This document shows, piece by piece, positions 25,701 to 38,439 of a stretch of DNA of 64,000 bases. The position numbers and the translations under genes were made by a program. This DNA is from Serilophus lunatus (Eukaryota; Chordata; Aves; Passeriformes; Eurylaimidae). The stretch's first letter is position 1; every line of letters starts with the position of its first letter. A model generated the notes under the pieces. That model was not told the DNA's origin. It saw only the letters and a list, made by a program, of their open reading frames with translations, and searched no databases. The DNA lies in the NCBI GenBank assembly GCA_013399895.1, contig VXBA01000127.1, positions 751,148 to 815,147 of the forward strand. Direction: 5' to 3'.

Positions 25701-28651
25701 TTGTTGAAAATCACGTCTGCTGTGAAATACAGGTATCCTTCTGACTTTCCCCATTTCTCTACAAATTTCCAAAGCTGTGAAACCAGAAATGTTGGAAGAG
25801 AAATGCTTTATAGCATTATGAATTTGCTGACATAAATATTTACTAATCAAGGTGATAAATTTCTGTCTGATCCAAGCAGCAAAATAAAATAAAAAGGACA
25901 TATTTGTGCCAGCATATATCAAAACCCCTTGAGCTGTGCTCCTCTGTCAGACTTCATAAATACAGGATCTGTCATCCCAATTCCACTGCGGCACTGCAGA
26001 CAAGACAGTAGGAATGTGTTTATTTGATATGATTATGATATAAGCTTCATGTCTGATTCTTCTCTCTCTCATAAAGTGGAATATTAGATCAGACATTACC
26101 ATGTGCACAGTAATCAGCCTTTTTTTTCACTCAATTCTTTTTGATCAATGAAAGAACAATTTTGCTTATTTTACTTGAGCCAAGAAAAAGTTAATTGCAT
26201 TTTCTTCTGAAAATGTGATGTTATTAAAACAGAGAAAATTGACTCCAAATAAAATACAGAACTTGGAAAAACAATTATTTCTATTATTAGCAACAAGGCA
26301 CATTCACTCTGCCATAACTGCGAGGATACTTGAAATGATCGGTCTCTTTGTCACCGTTGTGGAAGGCAAAGAGAAAGTAAAAAGTACCAAATAGCTGCAC
26401 CTGAGACAATGTATTGCATCTCTAGCAGCACTGCAACCCTTATGTCAGCCGCTTGACTTAAGGTGGTTTGTGGAAAAGAGCCTCAGGAAAGAGAGACAGA
26501 CAGTTAAAAGGCCTTTCCCCACTCTTCTTCTTTTATCTCTTCTCTTGTGTCTGTTTTTATCTAATCCAACCCTTGGCAGTAGGGCTGCACGATATTGAGC
26601 AAATACCTGGTGTGGCTGGGGTTGTCATTGGGGAATAATTAATGCTGGTGCCAAAGCCCCATTCTGCAGTTTATCAGATGGTGTGGGGTTATGTATGTGT
26701 ACATAGGAGCATGTCTATATATGAAAATCAAGACAAGTGACTTAAATATATTTTTATTTCCCATGCTCTGTAATGAAACAGTAAACACCTGACATTGCTT
26801 ATGTTGCTCCAGTTTGTTCCTTTATGTATTCTAAGGAGTTACTATTACTCTAGGGTCCTTATAGCTACTTCTTTACATGACTTTGTACAGAATAGAGTTT
26901 CGTATTTGCAGTGAGGCTGCAAATAGGTTTAACACTTTTTTTTCGGCTCTCTTCCTAGAATTTTTTTGTATGCATCCTTCTAGAGAAAGGCAGTAGCAAC
27001 ATACTGAAAGGAACAAAGATATTTAAATTGGCTTCCAGATGAATCCAAGAAAATGTCAAGGTGACAACTTGCTGATGTTTACAGTTTAATCTTTAAATGT
27101 TGAACTATGCATTGCATCTATTTATTATGTGTTCCTGTGACAGCTTTTAATTTAATACCAGCAATGCAAGTAGTACTTCCTCAAAAATGTTGGCAATATA
27201 TGTACTCTTGAACAACAAACTGAAGTTACAGAAACAATAAGAAAATTGTTTTTGTCTAAGAAGAGATATTAATTTTGTTTGATGTGAAAAGTGTAAAGAG
27301 CAAAGGTGATTTATTCCAAAGTTTTCCTGTGAGTAGAAGTGTCTCCTCTAAAATATTCTACACCATCAAACTATTTTACAGGGTTGCTTCACTGTCACCA
27401 AAAAAATTTCTTAGAAAAATCTCATAGAATAAAATCTAAATAAAATAAATGCTTGCTTTCTTTATTAAGATAAATATTTGGCTTCATGTATTCCAAATGA
27501 ATTTGTTTAGGAAGTTGTCCTGATTTATATTTCTAGAAATAGGATGAGACTTTCAAGCAGAAACAGTATTTTTCATTTCAGTCAACTGAACTTTTTAAAA
27601 TATGAGGGTTTTTTCAGCAAAATTTTTTTTTTTATTTGCTAAAAATATTTAGAAAATGGTTACTTGAAAATATGGACTTGCAATTCCATTGTCTAGTGAT
27701 AAATTTTTTATAATGGCATTACTACAAAAATGGCATTGTGCCATTATGGCGTCTCTACAAAAAGATCTGTAGTAGAAACATAGTCATTATGCTATGATGT
27801 ATTTGCATCACGAAGAGCATCTAATGGCAACCTGCACAGTCTGGACAATGTTACAGCTAGAACAACACATTTTTCTTATAAAGAACCTATTTGCATAAAT
27901 GAAAATTACATGTGTCCTGATACAATATAATTATTTTATATTATATAAATAAAAACTTATTCAAATATGTTGAAGTGCAAGCATGGGTGACAGCCCCTCA
28001 CTATTTAATTTCTAGAAACCACTAAGTACTGAATTACTATATTCTTACTATAATCTAACACTTATTAAAGATGTTTTAAAGGGAACCCCCCCTTCCCCAA
28101 AACAACAAAAAGACAATTTTTTCTGAAGGATGATTAAGATACACATTGCACAGGGCATATCATCTACTGTATAATAAGTGCAAAATTTTAATTAGTGACT
28201 CAATGTCAGTGGCCACAGCTGTGGTACACCCTGATTTGGTCAGTGACATGGTGGGCAGTAGATTATCTGAGTAGTTGAATCAACCATCACAGGTTTGGAT
28301 GTATTTCAATCACTCTGCTGACTGGGTGTAGAAAGGGAGATGATAAACCAAAACTAGAGTGGTAGTTGTGAGAAATGCAGGTACCCTGGCAGGGAAGAAG
28401 GAAAAGAAGGGCATGTGGGATTTTGAACATGTAGCACATACAGTAGAGCAGGGCTATGCTGCTTGGTGTTTCTGCCTTCTCTTCCAGAGTTCAAGTGGAA
28501 GAAAAAACTTTACAAAGCTAAAAGAAAATCAATATGTGAGATTAAACTGAAACAATTGTGTTGTCTTTCCTGCATGAGTAAAATGGCCAACATAATGTCT
28601 TACAGTCAAAGCATAGTTTAAATGAATGCTTTAAGGAGGATTCAGAGCAGG

Positions 28652-29338
28652 TTACCAGAAGGTGGGAAGTGCCACCCTTTTGCTCATTTGTAGGGAAGCA
28701 GTGTGGAAGAAGGGCGTATGTGCAAGCCTCTGAATCAGGAAGGGAGAGCTAACAAGTGATGCCAGTTTGTGATTCAGTGATTTAGACGAATTAATTAGGG
28801 ACAGAAGGAGATAGGCATCTGTAGCTGTGACAAGGTTTGTTGGCATGTCCAGCAGGGTTCGTGCTGCAGTGCTGCTCTCCAGGCCATGGCCAGCAGGAGC
28901 CTGAAGCTGCCTGCCTGGCACCCCGCCTGCTGGTTCCTGTTGGAGCCTGCTGGTACCACCTCCTGCCTGTGTCCTGGCTTCCCACGCTGCTGCAGGGTGA
29001 CTGCTCTGCTGCAGGGTAATGTGGCACAGTTTGGAGCACTGACACTTCGAGATTTCACTTTTTAAACTTGTGTGCATTACTAGGCTTGTACAAAGGACCA
29101 CAGATGTAAAATCTGGAAACACAACTTGGATATACAAATGAACAATGAGGAAGATGAGAAAAAGTACAAGAGAGAGTGTTCCCAGAGAAGCTGGCCCCCA
29201 GGGATGGCTTACATCTGACGCTTCAAAAGGGAGGAAGAGGCTCATCTCTGGCCAATCAGCCAGGCCCACCCAATCTGTCATCTTGATACTTGAGCTCTCT
29301 GGGTTGATTTCCTCTCGTTGCCTCACAACTGCCCTCAA
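28652..29338 (-). CDS. Unassigned 228-codon ORF (doubtful)
   Basis: This is the longest open frame outside the CR1 elements. I do not recognise the product. From the first Met, residues 1-50 are mixed. Residues about 52-73 form a strongly hydrophobic stretch (SLVLFLIFLIVHLYI) that could span a membrane. Residues about 110-160 are low-complexity and rich in Ala, Gly, Gln and Pro, encoded by a GC-rich patch at 28850-29020. The remainder looks ordinary. The GC-rich patch lowers stop-codon frequency and also gives open frames of 60-87 codons in other frames, which argues for a chance ORF. No promoter, splice or polyadenylation context supports it. It may be part of a lncRNA exon or nothing. Confidence 0.12.
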   Translation of the reverse strand: MRAVVRQREEINPESSSIKMTDWVGLADWPEMSLFLPFEASDVSHPWGPASLGTLSLVLFLIFLIVHLYIQVVFPDFTSVVLCTSLVMHTSLKSEISKCQCSKLCHITLQQSSHPAAAWEARTQAGGGTSRLQQEPAGGVPGRQLQAPAGHGLESSTAARTLLDMPTNLVTATDAYLLLSLINSSKSLNHKLASLVSSPFLIQRLAHTPFFHTASLQMSKRVALPTFW

Positions 29339-32300
29339 AGCAACACACCTATGTGTTTGCAGGAGCTTTGTGTGCTCTGACCTGATCTTGGACTTAACTC
29401 CTGGCTCAGCTGGTGACCAGGGCCTGGGATCTTCCCATGTTTTGGTATTTCAGAGATGCTATGTTAGGATCTCTTTTATTTCCCATGTAGCTTAGCTACC
29501 TCCCTTCAAAAGACCTGTGCAAATCCTTTGTTCAGGTATTTGTTCAAATAATTTTTGGGACATGAGGCAAAATGGTGTATCCCACCCTGTGGTGTAGGAT
29601 TGCAGAAGGGCAGGTGCAGATTTGAGTTGGTTTCATCTACTAAAAACACGATGCTTCTTTCCCTTGTGAAAATCCAGTCACAGTGAGTTGCTCATCTTTT
29701 CTTCCCATATGCGATGCTCTAATCCTTTGCCAGGAAGGCAGAAAGATTTGAGTTATGTACCAAGTAATAGCAAATTCCTGGCCACTGAGGCACAATTTCT
29801 CTAGTCAAACTGTGGAAGTAGCAGGACTCTCCCACTCAGTCGGAAGAGAAAGAGCTAGCTGTCCCTCACTTCCTTTTATTTCAGCTCCTGCCAGGTGGAA
29901 GGAGATAAAAAAGGGCAAAATTTAAGTATTTCCTTTCTCCCTTGCCCTTAGTGCTAAAATAAATAGAAAAATAAATTCTTGATAACTAAGTAGAGCTTCA
30001 AACCTGCTCTGGCAAGTCATTATAGTATGTAGATTTGTTTTCTTTATACAAAAAACCAGAATCAAAATCCCATATAAGCTTCTTTTGGCAGTATCTGAAA
30101 TTACATGTCTGATCTTTTTATGCAACAATCCCTCACTGAAAATGCTCCTGCAATTTAAATGCAGTGTGAAGCATTTACTGTTCATACTCTATGCAAAGGT
30201 TTGAGAGAGAAAACAGGAATTTACATTATTGCAGTCATTAATGTGACTGTTTTCAGCTAGGCAAAGTGGTATCATGTTTCTGGTTATACTGGGGCCTCAA
30301 ACTGTTTTTTTTTATGGTCACATACAAACTGGCCCATAATAGCGTATCAATAAACTCCAATTACACTCAGGAAAATACTAAAAGCAGAGCTCAAGTGAAG
30401 CTCAATAAAGTCTATAGGCAAACTAGAGCTGTGTGGAATAGTGACATCCATCTGGTATTTTTCAGTGACTTCTAGTCAATTACAACATTTCATCATACAT
30501 AATCCTCTTTTATCTTCTGTTCCTGCTGCTCCAGTAATTCTCACTCTGCTACATCTGTGGCTTTACTGTGAATTTTTATCACCTATGAGTAAGTGGACCT
30601 TTTTTTTACTAGCAGTTGTGCTGTACCTGCTTGAGTAAGAAAAAAGACCAATCAGAGGCTTGTCCAAGAAAAAGAAAGATTTATTTGCAAGAGAAGAGAA
30701 AGATTTAATTGCAAGAAAAGTGAAACACAAACCTAAAGTCCACAAAGTCTTTAAATAAAATAAATGCATAAGCCAAACCTACTCAGATATAAAATAAACA
30801 TAATCAGAAATGGCAGATAATATTGAGCGTAGCAAAAGTAACATGAATATGAATTGTTGAAAACAAGGTGTAGATTGAAGTATCTGGACTGATACGTATT
30901 TTTAACAGTCCCCTATGATTTGACCATATCTGTGACAACCCATTAAAAAGAACATTATAAAAGTAGTAATAATTGTATTTTTCTTGTAGAAGGAAGCTTT
31001 GGCTGTCATGTTCTTATGTTGAACAATAAATCCAGAGGTATATTCACTCTATATGTTGCTGCATCAAAAGAGTTGATCTTACACCTCTAGTACCCTGTGC
31101 TAGTCTAATAACATGCTAAAGCCTACAAAGGCTTCCAATGATTTTTATGCAGATAGAGAGTTGGAAAGGAAAGTATTGATCATTTCAACACCATGTGCAA
31201 AAGACAGGCATCAAATAAGCCTTTATATTGGGAGGTATTGTTCTCTTGGGGCTTCAGGCAGAGAAACCTGACTTGGTGTAAATTATGAGATTCTCTGTGG
31301 GAAAATGACTGATGCATGGAGCCATCTTCACAGTTACCCCAAATTCAAGGGGCATTTCTAGATAGGTAATGAGCTGAAAGAGTGAAAACGAGAATAGAGC
31401 CACAGAGGAAAAGTATATGCAGAGTAGTGAGTAATGAATGGTATGGATCTGCACCCTGGTTTTTATGCATTTTTGCAAGCACCCATTTTTATAACATTTT
31501 CAGTTGATTGACACCCCTTCCACAGAGAGGCAAGCAGAAATATCACTGTATGGCATGGTCTTTTTCTAGAAAGACGGCTTTCCTTCCCGAGTACAAATTC
31601 CCAAGTGTCATGCACAAGAGCTGCTTGGCCATTTTTTGTTTGGAAGTGATTTTGCTGAAGATGAGATAAAGAAGAAACTAGAGCTCAGTTTGTTAGCCAA
31701 GTGAAACAGAGTCTGACTGCTCCCTTCAGGTACCTCAGGGACAAAGGACTCTGTAAGGCAGGAGACAAGGCAGAGAGCAGAACTAAGTAATATAAATGGG
31801 TTAATACTACATATCACCTTCACATTAATAGGCTTTTAAGCAGAGGAAGAACGAGGGTCTGGAGCTGCTTCCCAGTAGGAACAGAGGATTCAAGATAGAG
31901 CATGACCAACTGAAGAAAGGATAGCTGAAGAAAGAGACAGGAGTCAAAGATGCAGCAAGAAACACATGTAGGAAGTTGTTTCCAAGTGTGTTCACCCATG
32001 AAATTTTTTTTTCTACTTTAAAATCAAAAAAACCTGAGTGAACTATTTGACCTTGTCTACTTTCTCCATTTTGAATGAAAATGTCATGCATAATATCAGT
32101 ACAAATTAATAATGAAAAATTGTTCAAATTACACATACTGCCCTTAATTGAATACATTAATTTATTTTTATTACTCTTTCCAGTTCCAGAGAGGTGGATT
32201 TTAGTTTAGGGAAAGAAAATTTCTCTCCTCCCCATGCCAAACAAATGTGGCAAAGGGACACTGCTACTCCATGGATGATGGTGCAACTGTACTTTTAGTG

Positions 32301-32602
32301 TATTAAGAGCTTTTGAAGCTCTAGGAAAATGACTGCTCATACAACACTAGAAATGCCTCTATAGAGTCAAATCTATGCCTCTGTTGTGATTTGCTTGGGG
32401 CTGGAACTAAATGTCACCCCTTTGTCGTGGATCAGATGCTTAGAGCCAGGAGCTGGCAGGAAGGATGGCATAGCTCCCCAGGCCACATAGCTGCCTGGAT
32501 TCATGCATTCAAATGTCACTCAGTTCCTACAGTAAGCAAATAAGCAGCTGCCATGAGAGAACTGTTAGACACTTTAAGTCCTGGTTATAAAACTTGTTAT
32601 GT
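29339..32602. other. Unique AT-rich non-coding sequence
   Basis: No gene is recognised; open frames are at most 116 codons and lack domains. A tandem duplication at 30673-30720 is listed separately. Just before it, 'gaccaatcagagg' (about 30647-30659) is a good CCAAT-box match, but no promoter context surrounds it. Confidence 0.55.
30673..30720. repeat. Tandem duplication, 24-bp unit
   Basis: Two near-identical 24-bp units lie head to tail. Each contains gaaagattta, then one variable base, then ttgcaaga; the copies begin near 30674 and 30698. On the minus strand the first copy contains AATAAA (complement of 30681-30686). Together with the neighbouring 'accaatcagaggc' this might be part of a decayed LTR, but that is speculative. 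Confidence 0.75.
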
Positions 32603-32713
32603 ATTATTTACTCAGCACCAACAGCTTGTTCTGTGCTGTGCACACAAAACATGCGCTCTCTGCCTGCGGGAGCTCTTGATCTCAGAGATTAAAAATCAGG
32701 CACAATCCAAAGG
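32603..32713 (+). repeat. Possible ancient MIR/L2-like SINE fragment
   Basis: The phrases 'tattatttactcagcaccaa', 'tgttctgtgctgtgcacaca' and 'ctgcctgcgggagctcttga' follow the order of a well-known ancient amniote repeat, which reads as 'TTATTGAGCACCTACTGTGTGC', then 'GCACTGTGCTAGGCAC', then 'CCTGCCCTCAAGGAGCTTAC'. Divergence is high and the match is by eye. The assignment to the MIR, L2 or a related SINE family is open. Confidence 0.4.
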
Positions 32714-34100
32714 TTTAGAAGACAGTCTTCTTGACTCAGAGATTGGCTCAGAGTTTACTTCAAATGCCTTCACAACATGGTGTCATGACATTTGAATGTA
32801 TCCAAGTCCAGTGTCTTTAAATGACATCAAAACAAGCTAGCATAGAGACCAGGAAGTGCCTAGAGTTAGCTGACAAGATACACTCAGAGAAGGGATATCT
32901 GTATCCTATCATTCCTCAAAATCTTGGCTGCTTTTTTTTTCTTGTATGGCACCTTGTTTAGCATAAAAGCATTTGACCAATGCTTGACCAGGACTCATGT
33001 TTCTTCCCATGCTGGTTACTCTTCAAGTTCTAGGTACAGAAAAATTTCTGAGTCTTACTGCTTCCACAATTTTCAGGCAATATTTTCAATGATTACACAG
33101 TTGTAACCTTCAGCCATACTACACAATTAATCTTTATGAAATTGTAGTTGGAAGACTCACAGGTGTCTATTAGCAGATGCTGATTGATGTAATTCTTTTT
33201 GACCACTTTTGAACTTCATTAAATCAGAGGTTCTTCAAAATGCCACGGTCAGACAGCCCACGGTTCCGTGTTGAAGTGATGAAATACTCCCTGGCCTCCA
33301 CTTTCAGAGCATTCCAACTATTGTCAGGTCAGATCAGATGAACAGGGATATAAAGCTGTACAAAACTTGTTGCTCTGATTTCACAGTTTTTGCTTTATTA
33401 TTTTAGACTCTAAGGTATTAAGGATCAGAGCCATAAAACAAGAAAATTCAGCTATCTCATATTCATTTTAAAAGCTATCTTGTTCATAGAAGGCTTCTGT
33501 TCTTCTCCATATTCAAGGTCCATCCATTCACATATTTGCTTTCCTTTTAGGAAGTGGAGTTGGATGTGGTTTTAGCTGAAGATGATACTTCTGGTTTGAT
33601 TCAAGGGGTGACTAAAGGAACAGCAGCAAGTGCCTCGAGCCCTGAACAGAGGAAACAAACCTCTGGAGACATAATTGTGAAAAGTTTGAGGTGACCTGAG
33701 ACAGGCTATGAGTGAAAGCCAATGGCATGGGATGGGGATCAAAGGCATCTAATTTGCAGAGTCCAAGCTTATTTCTACCACCCTTTTTCAGTCTTAGACA
33801 CACTGCAGCAGCCAGGCTATGCTGACTAGTTTTGATTTTGCAAAGCTTTTTTATGCAGCTTTTGCAAAATCAAGACAAAAAAGTACAAATCTGAGTTTGC
33901 ATTTATTCAAGGTGTCAATGTCTGGATCAGGAAGGGAAAGGGATGTTTGGAAAGTTTTTTTTTTTGTTTATCTCCACTCTAAACCTGAAAAATGTAAGTA
34001 AACTTTCTAATGCCTCGGTCTTATTTTCAGACTGTTTAGGAAGCTAGGCACCTTGTTTTCCTCAGTTTTGTACTTAACAAATTCGTGTACATCTGTTAGA
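32714..34100. other. Unique non-coding sequence
   Basis: No gene, RNA gene or repeat is recognised. Open frames are at most 63 codons. Confidence 0.55.
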
Positions 34101-34192
34101 GGTCTCAATTCAGTCAAACTTGAACATATGGTGAAGTAAAGTCAATGAGACTATTTGCAAGCATACAGTTAAGCATGTGATTTGGATGTATT
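34101..34192. repeat. Decayed fold-back (inverted-repeat) element
   Basis: The stretch reads as a three-part old repeat. The left arm is 'ggtctcaattcagtcaaact' running into 'tgaacatatgg', the middle is 'gaagtaaagtcaatgagact', and the right arm is 'catacagttaagcatgtgat'. I recall abundant sauropsid elements with the same plan, reading like 'gggcccaattcagcaaagca', then 'gaagtcaatgggact', then 'gttaagcatgtgcttaa'. The arms are roughly complementary in those elements. The family name and class (possibly a MITE) are unknown to me. No coding capacity. Confidence 0.4.
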
Positions 34193-37100
34193 GACTCACA
34201 AGGCAAACTGGTACATTGATATTTAGTTGTTAGAGGCAAACATAATAGCCAGTTTCTTCCTGACTTTTTCCATTTTTTTTTCTTTTAATACATCTTTTTT
34301 ATTGGCAATATGCAATACTATAGACTCCTTCCCAGTGAAAAGTTGCCTGTGGAAGTCGATGTACTTGACCAGTCTAAAGGAGTCTGCTGCACAGCACTTT
34401 GTCCAGTTCAAACACCTATTTCCAAACCTGGAACCACATTTCAGAAGGGTTATGTGGACATGATAAATGAATGCCACTTTGGGCAGTGGAGACTTTAAAG
34501 AGGACCAAAGGTGCAGCGGTGAATCTGTTCATGAATTGTGGAAATTTTTGGTGGGAGTGTCTGACTCTGGACAACACAAACTGCTGTGATTTAAAATGAC
34601 AAATCTAGTTCTCATAGCTGCCCGTAGGACACCATGACACTTGAGTTTTGGATGACTTTACATTGCTGAGCCACTCTGTACTTAAGGTCGGACAGTGCCA
34701 TGCCATGCTACTGCTATTCCTCTTGACAGAAGAAAATGTGCATGGCAGAACCATGGAATTGGAGCCTTGCTGTGGAGAGGGCTGTGTTCCTCTTCTGGTT
34801 CCTGTCACCACTTTCATCTCCTCTCCTCGGCTCTTAGCTGGACTGGAAAGCCCACTGAGGGCACAAAGGAGAAAGCAAGCTGTTGTACCTAAGGAATATT
34901 ACAGTAACAAGTCTCAGTTGAATCATTTTATTTTCTCTGTGTGTATGTGTGCGTGTGTGTGCGAGCATGGTGGAAAGCAGGAAAAGTAGTCTCAAAGTCT
35001 TCTATCAACAAGCACTTATGTTTTAACTTTTCATGGTCAGTCTCATTGGTTAACAAACTGAGCACAAGCTCCCGCTGCGATGTGCTCCTGGGAGCAGGGA
35101 TGAGAGCCAAGGAGGCGTAAACAGCATGATGTCAGGCTGGAGTAGGGGGTATGTGCATTGCCCTCCCCCGTACGGCACCAGTAGGATTATTTGCAGAACG
35201 AATACTGTACTCCATGGTTGTGCCAGGCTCAAAAACCAACCCAGATTACCTTGCCTGAAATATTTTAGTTGCTAACCCAATCATATCAGTCATCTTAGGG
35301 AAATTATTCGTAATTATGGAGCAGAGGTCCATCTCAAAGGAAAAAAGGTAGAGACAGTGCTTTCTTTCCATTGTTTAAATAAATCAGAGTTCTAGGAGAG
35401 GAGAATGCATAAGAAATTGCAGCTGTGTTCAGTGAGGTTAGTCTAAAAGGAGACATGGTATAGCAGCAGCTCTAGGGAAATGAAAATTAAATTCAGAAGA
35501 GACTAGGTTAGTAAAGCTTGCTTCAAAGGAAGGACAGAAAGAGCACTTATTGCCCTGGACAAAATGCACATTGCATGTTCTGCCAAAAGTAAAATGAAAG
35601 CAACAATACAAAACAAGTCAAGTCAAAATCAAACCAAACCAATTTTTTCATGCTTTATGCAGATATGGAAAAAAATATCATGTGACAATCATGGCAAAAA
35701 TAACACACTTTATACTTATGAACTCACAAACAAAGTAATTTCTGTCATAGAAAATGCAGTTCAAAATAATTTGTTCTATTTCTGAAGTGAATATAAGTGA
35801 TGAAAAAAGATAGCCTATAAATTCTGCATTTGCAGTTAGAGAGTAGGCAATGGCATAATGTGAATATGTGATTAATAAGATATTACAGACACTTGTGGAA
35901 GCAGGGGGAAAAGATAAAAGGTATTTTTAAAATGTAAGACTGAATTTGACTGACTTTTTGACAACATACACAAAGCCTACCATTTTCAGGGCATGCTTAA
36001 CATTTCATGTCTCATACTGAGTTTTACACTGAGATTAATGTTAACAATATTTTGCATATGAACTGGAGGAATGAAACAAATGATGTGAAAATCATGTCTA
36101 CTCAGCACTCACTTTTCTGATGATTACTCAGTCCAGCTTTCTGCACTCTGACCCTTGTTTACTATTCCCCAACAAGTATGTATTTTCAGTTTGAACCATA
36201 CAAATCTTTTAGAAAAAAACAGACCCAAACTATCTCTCCTCTCCCACTTCAACCAGGTGTAAGACAAGTGTCTCAGGTGATTCAACCCATTCCTTCTGCA
36301 AAGTAATACACAGTCCTTACGTTACTTTGCAATACATTTGCGAAGCAATACTAATTTACCTAGTAGGTCACGTAGCTTATTGATGCTGTGAGTTGCACGT
36401 ACACAGTTAGTCATTTTGGTATCAGTGAGATTCCTTGAATGTATAATATCTACTCAGTGGGACTGAGGCTTCCAGACTGGGACTTGAAGAATATAAATGG
36501 CTTGTGCCCTAAAGCAATAGCGGCAGGGCCCTGGTGTGGATTTGCAAAGTGTGACGAAGACTCCAAATGAGAGACACAAAAAAATTAATTATACAGACAA
36601 CTGCAATTGCTGAGGTTTCCTTCCTTTAGGGGACAAATTCTTTCTGGTACTACAGGCTCATGGTTATTTATTTCAGCTCATAATTTTCCATTACAAAAGT
36701 ATGGAAACACAAATCTGTGTCAAAGGGAGATGGCTTTTGAATTAGAATTGGAAGAATCCTCAGGCAGCGGGGGGATATGTGCTTAAAATGTGACTTGAGG
36801 GACAAAGACAGATGAGACTGCATGAGAGAGCAAGTCTAGTCCCTTGAAAGGGGGATGATGTTGAGTAGTCTCTGGATATATTTAAACAGAAGTGCAAGAG
36901 TGAGCTGCATCATGTCCTGCTTCCCCAGTCATTCACACTGGAAAAGCTGTGGGTAACTCTTTTCAAAGCATCCCTTCCTATAGAAAGCAGGCATAGGGAC
37001 AGGAGAGATGGTGTCTACTTAGGTTTCAGTTGCTACCTACAGCATAGTGCATGCCCAGAGTTCACACCTTGAGCAGGGCAATTAAATGTACTCCCCCATC

Positions 37101-38439
37101 CCACAAGGAAGGTGCAGCAGTCAACCTTCTGCTATAAGTGCGTTAGTCCACAGTAGTCTGCAAAATGCCACATGCCCAAAGCATTCCCATTTCCATATTA
37201 AAGCTGCATATACATAAAATGAAGAAGCATCTCACATGAACATTACATTACATATGTACTCAAACTTAATTTGTTCATGCAGTGTTTAAACCAAGAATTC
37301 AGAAGATACCATCAAAAAGGTTTTAATATTTCAAGTACTAGGGAAGCAAAAGCATGCAGCAGGCTATTTATGGATTCAGTGGTAATGTGAGCATTATATA
37401 ATTCTCTTAATAGGCATATAAAATTGCACCAAATCTTTGATTTTGGTTCCATTTTGTCTGAACTGTAAAAAGCATGCTTGTAGCTTTTTCATGCTACGAA
37501 CTGATGTAGAAGCAGATGTTTTGGCCGCCCTGAATATACTATCAGTTTTGTTTGTGTCACTGAGGCCACTTTGACAGAATTGGCAATACCTCTGTCTTCT
37601 GAGTTCAGAAAGATCAATTTGACTTAGTAAGAGTTGCTTTCCCTGCCTTCCGTGAAAGAGGTAAAACCTTTCTGTCTCATTCAGAGAAGTAGAAAATCAT
37701 TCTTATCCTTGGATTCAACCACCTTCACCCTTTGCTGGGTAAATTTGTGTAAAAGCAGGAGAAAACTTTACATGACATTTCAAAGGTGCTTCAAAGCCTG
37801 AAACAGAAACTGAAGGGAAGTGCTGGTGAGCTGTCACACATGCATCTGATCTCAGCTTTGTGCTCGACATCCAGATACCAGAATCAGCTTTAGACACTCA
37901 TCCTTACATAACACAGTTTGGCTATATTTATTCCTATGAGAAACAGAGGTAGAGCTGATTTGTCACAACTTTGATATTTTCTGGGTGAGCTGAAGAAGGC
38001 AGCTTGACCCTGTGCCTGGGCACTTTGCTGATGTGTGTTCAGTCGTAACACATGTCTACAGCACTCGGGCCTTTACAACTCTCTTTCAAGATTTCAATGA
38101 GTGAAAAAGAGCAAGAAAATAAGAAATTTTCTGAAAACAAATTAAAGAAATAGTATTCTTTACAAAGAATTCTTCTAGGACTGAAAATATTTGTGAGACT
38201 CTCTTGCTGTGGATTTGGAGAGCTGGACTGGAGGAAGTGAGTTCTTCCACAGACAGTTTACTGGTGCAAACTATTACTTGTTATTATTCATAATGTTACT
38301 GCATTGGTACTTAAGCATGCACTACAAAAGATTACCTCCTTCCCCAGGGAAACAGTGATGTCAAGAGAGATAATAATCACAGAGCTTGAGAGAAGACACA
38401 GGCAGGAAGGATGACATGAATGGCACAAGGCTACACAGA
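34193..38439. other. Unique non-coding sequence with a short GT-rich tract
   Basis: No gene is recognised. The longest frame is 113 codons (34648-34989, plus strand), overlapped by other frames and without domains. An imperfect GT run occupies 34937-34962. The remainder is AT-rich unique sequence up to the CR1 tail. Confidence 0.55.
34937..34962. repeat. Imperfect (GT)n microsatellite
   Basis: A run of TG dinucleotides broken by single A and C changes ('gtgtgtatgtgtgcgtgtgt'). It may be length-polymorphic. Confidence 0.8.

Larger units (their letters stand above)
13652..28651. other. Long stretch of unique AT-rich non-coding sequence
   Basis: About 15 kb without a recognisable gene or large transposon. 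Open frames stay at or below 128 codons (19360-19746, minus strand) and none has identifiable domains. Small structures within it are listed separately: a 29-bp palindrome (15033), a hairpin (16322) and a short tandem duplication (22683). The segments around 16.0-16.4 kb, 20.5-20.7 kb and 26.1-26.45 kb are of high complexity with few simple repeats, as conserved non-coding elements often are, but conservation cannot be judged from one genome. Confidence 0.55.

Noticed and set aside
28213..28224. 12-bp palindrome ccacagctgtgg with an E-box
   Set aside because: Six-base arms occur many times by chance in 64 kb.
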